In this document: positions 45,683 to 53,493 of the stretch, piece by piece
How positions within the stretch are numbered: the stretch's first letter is position 1
Layout of the letters: every line of letters begins with the position of its first letter
NCBI GenBank assembly: GCA_947452455.1
Contig: CANGBX010000001.1
Location: 1 to 64,000, forward strand
Length of the DNA stretch: 64,000 nt
DNA from: Beijerinckiaceae bacterium
Lineage (GTDB): Bacteria; Pseudomonadota; Alphaproteobacteria; Rhizobiales; Beijerinckiaceae
Direction: 5' to 3'
Notes under the pieces: generated by a model
The model's input: only the letters and a program-made list of their open reading frames with translations
Told to the model about the DNA's origin: nothing
The model's database searches: none
Program-made: the position numbers and the translations under genes

Positions 45683-46774
45683 TCACTCGATCACGATGCG
45701 TGGTGCAGGCTTTGCCGCCTTGTCGAGCGAAGCCCAAACTTTTGCGGCAATATCTTTGTAGATTTTGGCGTGATGCGAGTCAGGATCGGTTGCGACAATC
45801 GGACGGCCATCATCTGATGTTTCGCGGATGTTCATATCAAGCGGCACTTCGCCCAGGAAAGGCACGCTCAGTTTTTCAGCTTCTGCGCGCGCGCCGCCGT
45901 GGCCGAAGATCGGCGAAATGTGACCGCAATTCGGGCAGCAGAAGCTCGACATATTTTCGATTATGCCGAGCAGAGGCACATCGACTTTCTGGAACATGGC
46001 AATGCCGCGGCGTGCATCGATTAATGCGAGATCTTGCGGGGTCGAAACGATGACCGCGCCCGACGTCGGTGTTTGCTGCGCCATGGTGAGCTGCGCATCA
46101 CCTGTGCCGGGCGGCAGATCAACGACGAGCGCATCCAACTCGCCCCAAGCGACTTCGCGCAGCATTTGCGTGATGGCGGAAATGACCATCGGGCCGCGCC
46201 AGATCATCGCCGCATCATCATCAATCAGAAAACCGATCGACATGACTTTCACGCCATAGCGTTCCATCGGCTCCAACATGCGCGGGCCGACCATGCGCGG
46301 CTTGCCACGCAGACCAAACAGGCGCGGTTGCGAGGGGCCGTAAATATCAGCATCGAGAATGCCGACTTTGAGCCCCATGCTGGCAAGGCCGAGTGCGAGA
46401 TTACAGGAGGTGGTGGATTTGCCGACGCCGCCTTTGCCGGAGGCGACGGCGATAATGTGTTTGATGCCGGGCAGTGCTGCGGGCTTCGATGTTGCGCGTT
46501 GCTGCTGCGGCGTGGCCGATTTGCTTGGCGCTTTATCTGCGGTCAGGCCAACGAGAGCGGAGGAGACGCCGGGCAGTGTGCGGATTTTTGCTTCTGCCGC
46601 CGCGCGCACAGGTTCCATGCTGGCCGCCTCAGCTGCATCAATGGCAATGGCGCAAATGACTTTGCCATCCTTGATGACAATGCCGGTGAGGCGGCCAGAG
46701 GTGCTGAGGGAATTGCCATCCGGCAATTTGATGCTTTCCAGCGCGCTCAGAATATCTTTGTCTTGCAAGGCCAA
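45683..46774 (-). CDS. mrp: Mrp/NBP35-family iron-sulfur carrier ATPase
   Basis: 363 residues from a TTG at 46774, chosen because GAGGAG ends six bases upstream; the open frame extends to 46819 but would overlap the previous gene. N-terminal MIP18-like domain (about 1-85), then the P-loop ASGKGGVGKSTTSCN, DADIYGPSQPRLFG, and the C-terminal CxxC in SFCCPNCGH. Mrp transfers [4Fe-4S] clusters to target proteins. In this operon its clients may be the polyferredoxin or formate dehydrogenase. Confidence 0.9.
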   Translation of the reverse strand: MALQDKDILSALESIKLPDGNSLSTSGRLTGIVIKDGKVICAIAIDAAEAASMEPVRAAAEAKIRTLPGVSSALVGLTADKAPSKSATPQQQRATSKPAALPGIKHIIAVASGKGGVGKSTTSCNLALGLASMGLKVGILDADIYGPSQPRLFGLRGKPRMVGPRMLEPMERYGVKVMSIGFLIDDDAAMIWRGPMVISAITQMLREVAWGELDALVVDLPPGTGDAQLTMAQQTPTSGAVIVSTPQDLALIDARRGIAMFQKVDVPLLGIIENMSSFCCPNCGHISPIFGHGGARAEAEKLSVPFLGEVPLDMNIRETSDDGRPIVATDPDSHHAKIYKDIAAKVWASLDKAAKPAPRIVIE

Positions 46775-46784
46775 TGTGTGCTCC

Positions 46785-48818
46785 TCACGATCCGGCTGGA
46801 TCGCTACCATTCTTGTCACGCGCGCGCAGATAATCTTCCGTCGTCATAATGGGCGGACGCTGCGGGGCGGCGTGGGGATCGAAACTTTCATTCATCACCG
46901 CTTCGACGCGGCAATTGTCGCACATACGCACCACATCAATTCGCTTGGCATGGGGGCCTGAAAACATCCAATGCTTGTCTTGGAGTTTGGAGACGATGCG
47001 TTCAATCGTGCTTTTGGTCCCAAAAGCCGTGCCGCAGGAAATGCAATGGAAGGGTTCTTCTTCCTTCACCACGCGTGCGGGTGTGGCCCAAGCTTCAAAG
47101 TCGAGGCGCGGTGCCAGTGTGATGACTTTTTCGGGGCAGGTCGCTTCGCACAAGCCGCATTGCACGCAGACGCTCTCGGTGAATTTGAGCATGGGCTTGT
47201 CGGGATTGTCCGACAAAGCGCCTGTCGGGCAGGCGGTCACGCAAGAATGGCAGAGCGTGCAACCATCAATGTTGATATCGAGCCCGCCGAATGGCGCGCC
47301 GCGCTCCAGTGCGATCACGGGCACGGGCGCGGGAGCTGAGAGATGCAATTCGCGGAATGCGTTTTCAAGCACGGAGCGTTTGCTGCCGCGCGGCTCGAAG
47401 CTCGCGGGTTTTGGCGAGGCGGTGCCGGGTTGCAGCGCGAGCAACGAAGCGCGCAACTGATCGGGATCATCTGTCTCGATCAGTTGGATGACATCCCCGC
47501 CAAAGCCGAGACCTGCAATGATTTTCGAAGATGTGGCAATCACACCTTGCAACCCCGACAAATCATGCTTGGGCTTGTGATGGGCGAGCAGTGCAACGCC
47601 CGATGCGCCAAAGGCGAAGGCGGCTGCAAAAATATCATAAGAGAGCTGTGTGATTTCATTGACGCGCAAAGGGAGCACATGGGCGGGCAGGCCCTCGCCA
47701 AAGCGCGAGAGCGCATCAATCATCGGTTCGCCATGTTCACCATCATGCAGAAGCACAATCGCTTGCGTGCCACCCGCTGCGCGATAGGTGCGCAGCAAGG
47801 CGCGCAAGCGGCGCTCGACGGCGTCGGCGGGCGGGAGCGCGTAAGCAGCCGCACCCGTCGGGCAGACGGAGGCGCAAGCGCCGCAGCCTGCGCAGATGTT
47901 TTCATCAATGGCGACATGATTGCCATTGGGCGTGATGGCACCGGTTGGGCAGAGATCGAGGCAGCGCGTGCAGCCGGTGATCTTGGAGCGCGAATGGGCG
48001 CAGAGGCTTTCGGTGAAATTCACATAGCGCGGCTTGTCGAAAGTGCCGACCATGGTGGCGGCTTTTGCAACGGCGCGTGCAACGGCCGCGCCATCACGCG
48101 GATCTGCGCGCAAATAGCCGTCGCGCAATTCGGAAGCGGGAAACAGCGGCGCATAGCCGCTGAGGTCGAGAATGATATCGCAATGCGAGCTCGCGCCATT
48201 GGCGCCTGCGCCAAAGATCAGGCGGTCGCGCGACGAGGGTGAAGCGAGCGCCGTGTCATCAATGGTGAGTTCAAAAGCACCCAGATGCCCTTTGGCATTG
48301 CGCACATGGCCTTTGATGACCGGAAAGTCGCGTGTGCGCGGCGGCGTGACATCACCGGGGCGCGACAGCATGACGGTGACATCAAGTGTGTCGGCCAGTT
48401 GGCGTCCGGCTTCAATGGCGGTTTCATCGCGGCCGTAAATCAGGATCACGCCTTCAGACTGCATGGATACAAGCGAGATCGGCGGCATGTCTTCGCGCGC
48501 TGCCGCAATGAGAGCGGCCATTTTCGGCCCCGCTTGTGCGGCCTCTTTCGACCAGCCGGCAGTCTCGCGAATATTGACGAAGGTGAGTGGCGCGCTGGCC
48601 CCCAGATCTTCCGCAACTTCGGAGAAGAGCGGGCTTTCCTGCGTGCAGGCAATGGTGACAGGCGTGTTGCTGCTCAAAACTTGTTTAACGAGATCAAGCT
48701 GCGCGCCGCAAAGCTGGTCGGCGCGCGTGAAGGCCCCGCAGCCTTTTTCCAGCGCAGTGGCGTCGAGCGGCATGGTCTTTTCGCAGGAACAGACAAAAAG
48801 CCGGTTTTCGGCAGACAT
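46785..48818 (-). CDS. Polyferredoxin-type 4Fe-4S protein of the formate dehydrogenase locus
   Basis: 677 residues. Four cluster motifs are visible: C283-CLDLCP, C309-CGACASVCP, C520-CHSCVTACP and C551-CGLCEATCP regions. Two extra cysteine pairs lie near the C-terminus (592/595 and 633/636), which may bind zinc or another cluster. An N-terminal cysteine pair and a variable region (1-260) have no clear family. Related proteins accompany DUF3305/DUF3306 and TorD in Hyphomicrobiales. Possible electron carrier from formate oxidation or for cofactor maturation. First gene of the leftward operon. Confidence 0.82.
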   Translation of the reverse strand: MSAENRLFVCSCEKTMPLDATALEKGCGAFTRADQLCGAQLDLVKQVLSSNTPVTIACTQESPLFSEVAEDLGASAPLTFVNIRETAGWSKEAAQAGPKMAALIAAAREDMPPISLVSMQSEGVILIYGRDETAIEAGRQLADTLDVTVMLSRPGDVTPPRTRDFPVIKGHVRNAKGHLGAFELTIDDTALASPSSRDRLIFGAGANGASSHCDIILDLSGYAPLFPASELRDGYLRADPRDGAAVARAVAKAATMVGTFDKPRYVNFTESLCAHSRSKITGCTRCLDLCPTGAITPNGNHVAIDENICAGCGACASVCPTGAAAYALPPADAVERRLRALLRTYRAAGGTQAIVLLHDGEHGEPMIDALSRFGEGLPAHVLPLRVNEITQLSYDIFAAAFAFGASGVALLAHHKPKHDLSGLQGVIATSSKIIAGLGFGGDVIQLIETDDPDQLRASLLALQPGTASPKPASFEPRGSKRSVLENAFRELHLSAPAPVPVIALERGAPFGGLDINIDGCTLCHSCVTACPTGALSDNPDKPMLKFTESVCVQCGLCEATCPEKVITLAPRLDFEAWATPARVVKEEEPFHCISCGTAFGTKSTIERIVSKLQDKHWMFSGPHAKRIDVVRMCDNCRVEAVMNESFDPHAAPQRPPIMTTEDYLRARDKNGSDPAGS

Positions 48819-48935
48819 TCAGGCGCACTCCCTTGGCTTGAGACGTAGATAGCCCTTGGCAGAGCCCTTTGACATGGGGCAGGGGCAAGGCTTCGGGAAT
48901 TTTTCCGTGAGCGGGACGGGGAATGGACCTGCTTT

Positions 48936-48955
48936 TAGGACGGTAGTCCTATAAT
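48936..48955 (+). promoter_or_regulatory. Palindrome overlapping a TATAAT box in the divergent fdh gap
   Basis: TAGGAC, four bases, GTCCTA (48936-48951), with TATAAT at 48950-48955, in the 250-base gap between the polyferredoxin gene (start 48818) and the ligase-like gene (start 49069). A clear -35 is not seen, which would fit activator control of the fdh operon. No other feature was noted in the gap. Confidence 0.4.
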
Positions 48956-49068
48956 CTTGCGCCATCATCCACCCTTCTGCACCAAACCCATGTCCTGCCG
49001 TCACGGCCCTTTGGCTTGACTGAGCGTGGAAGGCGGCTACCTCCTTTGTGTTCCAAACGAGTTGAGCC

Positions 49069-49821
49069 ATGCCCATAGACACGCCCGCCCTTGATCTGCC
49101 ACCCGGCTTTAGCGCTGTTGCCCTGCGCGAGCATGGCGATGCTTTTGCCCATGCGCAGGCCATCGCGGCTGAGGCGGGGGCTGGCACGCTGGTGCATGTG
49201 CGCCGTTATGATCTCATCGAATTTGCCATCGTGCTGGAGCCCGAGGAGCCACTCGCCTCGGCGCGGCGTGCCCATTATGCCTCGATGGTGGCGATAGCTG
49301 ATGCCATTGCTGCCCATTGCCCGCCCGAGCGGACGGTTGAATTCAAATGGCCGGACACGATTCTCTTTGATGGCGGGTTGATTGGCGGTGCGCGGCTCGC
49401 TTGGCCGAAGGATTGTGCGGAAGATACCATTCCCGATTGGCTGGTGACGGGGATTATTTTGCGCGCAGCTGATCTCTCCCATGTCGAGACAGGTTTGGTG
49501 CCGGGCGCCGTGTCGCTTCTCTCGGAAGGGTTTGAACTGATCGATACAGACATGCTGATTGGCTCTTATGCGCGCCATCTCATGGTGCATTTTGATCGCT
49601 GGAAGGAACGCAGCTTCAAGGCTGTGGCGCAGGACTTTTTTGCGCGCATGCCCGCCAAGAAAGCCGGAGAGCGCCGCGCTATTGACGGCAATGGTGATCT
49701 CTTGGTTCACGCGCCGCTGGATCAAGGCGAGCCCGAGCGCACGCTGTTTTTGCCCGCGCTGCAACTCGAGAGCTGGTATGATGCAGACAATAGCGCACCG
49801 AAATTTCAGGCGGGCGTGTGA
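49069..49821 (+). CDS. Biotin/lipoate-ligase-like protein (probably inactive)
   Basis: 250 residues. The BPL/LPL fold is shown by EFKWPDTILFDG near 91-102 and the C-terminal region recalls DUF4444-type extensions. The glycine-arginine loop of BirA-type enzymes is absent (AEAGAGTLVHVRRYDLIEF), and the Lys of the KLAG motif is replaced by Gly in GGLIGGARL (102-110). This alignment by eye predicts loss of adenylation. First gene of the rightward fdh operon, overlapping the next by TGATG, so a role in FdhA maturation or cofactor handling is inferred. Confidence 0.78.
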   Translation: MPIDTPALDLPPGFSAVALREHGDAFAHAQAIAAEAGAGTLVHVRRYDLIEFAIVLEPEEPLASARRAHYASMVAIADAIAAHCPPERTVEFKWPDTILFDGGLIGGARLAWPKDCAEDTIPDWLVTGIILRAADLSHVETGLVPGAVSLLSEGFELIDTDMLIGSYARHLMVHFDRWKERSFKAVAQDFFARMPAKKAGERRAIDGNGDLLVHAPLDQGEPERTLFLPALQLESWYDADNSAPKFQAGV

Positions 49822-50381
49822 TGAAACTGCCTCGCACATTGCGGCTTGATCCTTCGGACACATTTGTCTTTGCCAAAGCGGCGGAGGCTGGTGAATGGGC
49901 TGTGTCGGGCTCGTTCATGTTTTTCGATGCGGATCTCGATGCTCTGGCACCGAAGGAACGCGCCGCTTTGCGGGCTGGCTTTTTGGGGCTTTCTTCTTTC
50001 GGCTGGTCCACGCTTAGCGTGGTGACACCGATCACCGAGGATGAGCGTGCGGGTGCTGTGGAAGGGCTGGCGCGTTTCATCCATGAGCAGATGGGTGCGC
50101 CTTCGCTCGAGGCTGCGCGCGCGGCAGCGGAAGATGAAATCGCTTTTGCCGCATCCATCTGCGATCATCCGGAAGGTACGGTGCTGGCAGTCCAACGCGG
50201 TCTTGAGGATGGTGAAATCCGTGAGCGCTTTCGTACGCTTCATCAGCGGGCTCGTGAGAAGGGCGCTGACAGTTTGCATGCGCAGGCGCGCGCCTTCACT
50301 TTTGTCGAGAGCGAAGGTGAGGATGGCGGCGTGGAAGAGCATGTCGATTTGATGGGTCTGATGAAAGACAAAGCGCGATGA
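49821..50381 (+). CDS. Fdh-operon accessory protein (DUF6505-like)
   Basis: 186 residues, ATG overlapping the previous stop as TGATG. The N-terminal half is beta-rich with aromatic residues (GSFMFFDADLDALAPKERAA; GFLGLSSFGWSTLSVVTPIT); the rest is helical and acidic. I associate it with a DUF family seen in formate dehydrogenase loci of Hyphomicrobiales, probably DUF6505, but this is memory-based. No catalytic motif. Strict coupling implies it is needed stoichiometrically with the maturation proteins. Confidence 0.68.
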   Translation: MKLPRTLRLDPSDTFVFAKAAEAGEWAVSGSFMFFDADLDALAPKERAALRAGFLGLSSFGWSTLSVVTPITEDERAGAVEGLARFIHEQMGAPSLEAARAAAEDEIAFAASICDHPEGTVLAVQRGLEDGEIRERFRTLHQRAREKGADSLHAQARAFTFVESEGEDGGVEEHVDLMGLMKDKAR

Positions 50382-51397
50382 GAGAATTTTGGGTTTCTTC
50401 CGGCCATCATCTCGTGCGCCGTGCTGACCATGGCGGGCTGATTGTTACGCCTGAATGGATGATGGCCTATCTGGCGCGCCCCGAATTGCTGCCGCCGGAT
50501 GAGGCTTGTGCGGCGGAGCGGGCTTTGCATGCAAGCCTGATGGCTGATCCTTTCCGCAGTGTGACGGCGGATGATGTGGCGGCCATTGCCGATCCGGACG
50601 GGCGCGAGAATTGGCAATTCATGCTGGCCTTTCGTGATCGCATTTTGAAAGCGCCTTCGCTGGAGGCGGCTTATCTCGATTTTGCCAAGCATGGCGCGGA
50701 TGGTGTGCCGCCGATTTTTCTGTCGCAGCTCGCGCACCTTGTTCTACGCAATGCGCTTGATGAATGTGATGATCCGTTTGTGTTGCGCGCAGCCGAGCTT
50801 TTCTTCCGCGCGCAAAAAGCCACCGTCCATGAGGGCGCGCTTTTGCTGGCCGATGCGGAAGTGGTTGAAGCGCAGCAACAGTTGAAGGACAGCGCGCATC
50901 TGACGCCGCTGACCGCTTTGCTTGATCCCGTGCCGGAATTCGGCAATCTCGACATTATGGATGACGAGAATGCCTGGACCTATTGGTCGCGCTCGGATGC
51001 GCATACGATGATCATGAATATCGGCGCGAATAAAAAGGCGCGTGAATCCTTCGCCCGTGTGATTGAACTCTGGGTGAAACATTTGCTCGATCTTGAGGTG
51101 AGTGTCGAGCCGCTGTCGGCCATTGAAGATAAGGATTGGCGCTGGTTTGTTGGGCTTGATTCCGAGGGCACCAAGATCGGCAATATGCTCTGGAAGGGCG
51201 CGACTTTGGGCGCGGGTTTTTCCGAGCGCGTGGTGACGCTGATGCGTATGGTCATCAAGGATGAGGACCGCGTGCGGGCTGATCTGCGGGGTGCGCCGAT
51301 CTATCTGATTGGCGCGATGGATGCTGACAAGATCTGGCGATTGAAGCCGCAGAATCTGGTGGCTGGCCTGCCGCTGCTCGAAAGCAAAGTGTCATGA
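50378..51397 (+). CDS. Fdh-operon accessory protein (DUF6352-like)
   Basis: 339 residues, overlapping the gene before and the gene after by four bases each. Soluble, mainly helical. Segments ENAWTYWSRSDAHTMIMNIG and the aromatic C-terminal part (KDWRWFVGLDSEGTKIGNML) are conserved-looking. I associate it with DUF6352 found beside DUF3305/DUF3306, tentatively. Function unknown; probably part of the assembly machinery for formate dehydrogenase. Confidence 0.68.
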   Translation: MREFWVSSGHHLVRRADHGGLIVTPEWMMAYLARPELLPPDEACAAERALHASLMADPFRSVTADDVAAIADPDGRENWQFMLAFRDRILKAPSLEAAYLDFAKHGADGVPPIFLSQLAHLVLRNALDECDDPFVLRAAELFFRAQKATVHEGALLLADAEVVEAQQQLKDSAHLTPLTALLDPVPEFGNLDIMDDENAWTYWSRSDAHTMIMNIGANKKARESFARVIELWVKHLLDLEVSVEPLSAIEDKDWRWFVGLDSEGTKIGNMLWKGATLGAGFSERVVTLMRMVIKDEDRVRADLRGAPIYLIGAMDADKIWRLKPQNLVAGLPLLESKVS

Positions 51398-51900
51398 GCA
51401 CTTTCGATCAGGAGATCACACGCACGGTCGGTGTCGTTCTGTCACGGCGTGTGATCCAGCATGCCTGGGCGGATGTTGTATGGTCGCCCGACAGTGTTTT
51501 GTTTCCGGCTCCCGATACGCCGCCGGGCACAAAAATCTCGGATGATGGCGAGCGTGCGCTGATTTATGCGGGCGAGACCACGATTGAGCTTTTTGCGTCT
51601 GACACGACCAATTATCGCGACAATATGCTGGAAGGCTCAGCGCGCCTTTGGGTTGCTGCGCGACTTGAAAATGACGTGCCGTCTTTTGTGCGCGTGACCG
51701 CCGATCCGACGGAAGGAGAGGCTTGGTTTGCAGCCGGATTTGAGATTGTCGGCGTTATTCCCATGCCTGAGGATATTGCGTCATGGATCGCGGCCTTTTC
51801 GGACGCCTATCATGTCGAGCGTGAGTTTTTGAAACGCCAGCGTGATCGCAGCGAGCGCCAAGGCGATAAAGCACGCAAGCCTGGAGAGCGGCGCGAATGA
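51394..51900 (+). CDS. DUF3305-family protein
   Basis: 168 residues. Matches the DUF3305 pattern: TVGVVLSRRVIQHAWADVVW at 11-30, TTIELFASDTTNYRDNML in the middle, and VIPMPEDIASWIAAF followed by a basic Arg/Lys-rich tail. The family is found almost only next to molybdenum or tungsten formate dehydrogenases. ATGA overlap with the neighbours. Biochemical role unknown. Confidence 0.82.
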   Translation: MSTFDQEITRTVGVVLSRRVIQHAWADVVWSPDSVLFPAPDTPPGTKISDDGERALIYAGETTIELFASDTTNYRDNMLEGSARLWVAARLENDVPSFVRVTADPTEGEAWFAAGFEIVGVIPMPEDIASWIAAFSDAYHVEREFLKRQRDRSERQGDKARKPGERRE

Positions 51901-52514
51901 GCGCAGACGAAGATCGCCCTTTTCTGGCGCGCTGGTCGCAGCGCAAGCGCGAGGTCGCGAAAGAGGCCGAGGTCCAACAGGTCGTGCCCTCAAGCGAGGC
52001 GTCTGTTCCGGCTGCGCCCGAGGAAGAGGATTTTGATCTCTCGCTTTTGCCCAAGCTCGACGAGCTGACACCCGCAAGCGACCTGACACTGTTTTTCAAA
52101 AAGGGCGTGCCGGAGGTGCTGCGCAATGCGGCCCTGCGCAAAATGTGGACGCTTGATCCAGCTGTTCGCGATTACCGCAGTGAGGCGCTGGACTATGCCT
52201 ATGATTGGAATGCGCCGGGTGGCGTGCCGGGCGGCGGGGATCTGCCCGCAGACTTCGATTCCCGCGAAATGGTCGCCCGGATTTTCGGTGACGATCCAGC
52301 CGACGAAAATGTGATCGGAAATGTTGCAGCGCAACAAGATCAAATAGTTAGCGGCGAGAAGCCCTTAGACACCTCTAGCGAACCCCAGATAGGGGCTGTA
52401 GAACCCCAAAAAAATGAGGATCAGCAAGAAGTTAGTGCACCAGTAGGGGCTTTGGCGGCTGATGATGCGCCGGCCAAGAAGCGTCGTCATGGCAGAGCTT
52501 TGCCGTCGGCTTAG
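51897..52514 (+). CDS. DUF3306-family protein
   Basis: 205 residues. The N-terminal FLARWSQRKREVAKEAEVQQ and the central SDLTLFFKKGVPEVLRNAAL then ALRKMWTLDPAVRDY are the DUF3306 hallmarks. The C-terminal third is low complexity and acidic, and the DNA from about 52340 to 52455 has unusual codons (ATA, TTA, GTA) and TAG-rich words. It is the standard partner of DUF3305 in fdh operons. Function unknown. Confidence 0.82.
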   Translation: MSADEDRPFLARWSQRKREVAKEAEVQQVVPSSEASVPAAPEEEDFDLSLLPKLDELTPASDLTLFFKKGVPEVLRNAALRKMWTLDPAVRDYRSEALDYAYDWNAPGGVPGGGDLPADFDSREMVARIFGDDPADENVIGNVAAQQDQIVSGEKPLDTSSEPQIGAVEPQKNEDQQEVSAPVGALAADDAPAKKRRHGRALPSA

Positions 52515-52605
52515 CAAAAAGGATAAGCTTGAGAAACATTCAGCTTTCTATGACATTATGAAGATAATGCAGATCAGCGCAGATAGACGCTGACTTTCAG
52601 GGCGA

Positions 52606-53220
52606 ATGGAGTTTCGGGTGCTGAGTGCTGAGGCTGTGAAGCCGGAGGTCGATGAAATCGATGTTCTGCGAAGTGCCGAATATGCGCTTCTCTCAGTTCT
52701 GCTTGGGCAAGCCCCGAGCGGGGACCTGCTTTCACGCGTCGCCGATTTGCGCGGCGATGCCACGCCTCTCGGCCTTGCCCACATCGAACTTGCAGACGCC
52801 GCGCGTGCAATCGACGAGACGGTGGCGGGTCGCGAATATTTCAATCTCTTCATCGGCGTCGGTCGCGGCGAATTGCTGCCCTACGGCTCCTACTACCAGA
52901 CGGGCTTCTTGCATGAGCGCCCGCTGGCGCGCGTGCGCGAAGACCTCGCAGAACTTGGTGTCGAGCGCGCCGGACATATGCGCGAGCCCGAAGATCACAT
53001 TGCAATTTTATGCGAGATCATGGCTGGCATGGCGCGTGGCGATTTTTTGGCCGACACAGCGCGGCAGGGGCAGTTTTTCGAGCGGCACATCCAGCCATGG
53101 GCCGCGCGTTTCTTCGCTGATCTCGAAACAACGGGCGCAGCGCAATTCTACAAATCGGTCGGTCGTGTTGGCCGCACCTTTATCGAACTCGAGACGGAGG
53201 CTTTTAAACTGCCCCATTAA
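52606..53220 (+). CDS. TorD-family chaperone for formate dehydrogenase
   Basis: 204 residues, all-helical. TorD signatures: YFNLFIGVGRGELLPYGSYY in the first half and PEDHIAILCEIMAGMARGDF (E and H of the family ExxxH motif) plus FFERHIQPWAARFF later. Such chaperones bind Tat-dependent, bis-MGD enzymes until the cofactor is loaded, then allow export. Here it precedes fdhA in the same operon, 91 bases after DUF3306. Confidence 0.87.
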   Translation: MEFRVLSAEAVKPEVDEIDVLRSAEYALLSVLLGQAPSGDLLSRVADLRGDATPLGLAHIELADAARAIDETVAGREYFNLFIGVGRGELLPYGSYYQTGFLHERPLARVREDLAELGVERAGHMREPEDHIAILCEIMAGMARGDFLADTARQGQFFERHIQPWAARFFADLETTGAAQFYKSVGRVGRTFIELETEAFKLPH

Positions 53221-53274
53221 GTGAGGTGGTTTGAAAGGCGACGGCTCTCACGTCATCAACCGGAGGGAACGGTT

Positions 53275-53481
53275 ATGAGCAAAGTTGAACAGAAGAAAGA
53301 AGGCGGCATGGATCGCCGCTCCTTCTTCCGCGCAGGCAGCGGCGCTGCTGTGGCTGCGGCGACAGTTGTGGCGACGGGTGCAGAGCCCGCAGCCGCAGCT
53401 GAATCGGCCTCTGAGCGCACAAAGGCGCGCTACAAAGAGACCGAACACGTCAAGACATTCTATCGCGTCAACCGGTACTGA
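53275..53481 (+). CDS. Small Tat-dependent protein of the formate dehydrogenase operon
   Basis: 68 residues from ATG 53275 with GGAGGG upstream; a frame extension to 53221 overlaps no ribosome site. Twin-arginine signal DRRSFFRAGSGAAVAAATVV near residues 12-31, followed by a short mature part ending HVKTFYRVNRY, the conserved tail of formate dehydrogenase-region Tat-target proteins (TIGR02811). Thought to accompany FdhA on export; exact role unknown. The start of fdhA lies 12 bp downstream. Confidence 0.85.
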   Translation: MSKVEQKKEGGMDRRSFFRAGSGAAVAAATVVATGAEPAAAAESASERTKARYKETEHVKTFYRVNRY

Positions 53482-53493
53482 GGAGCAGTTCCC

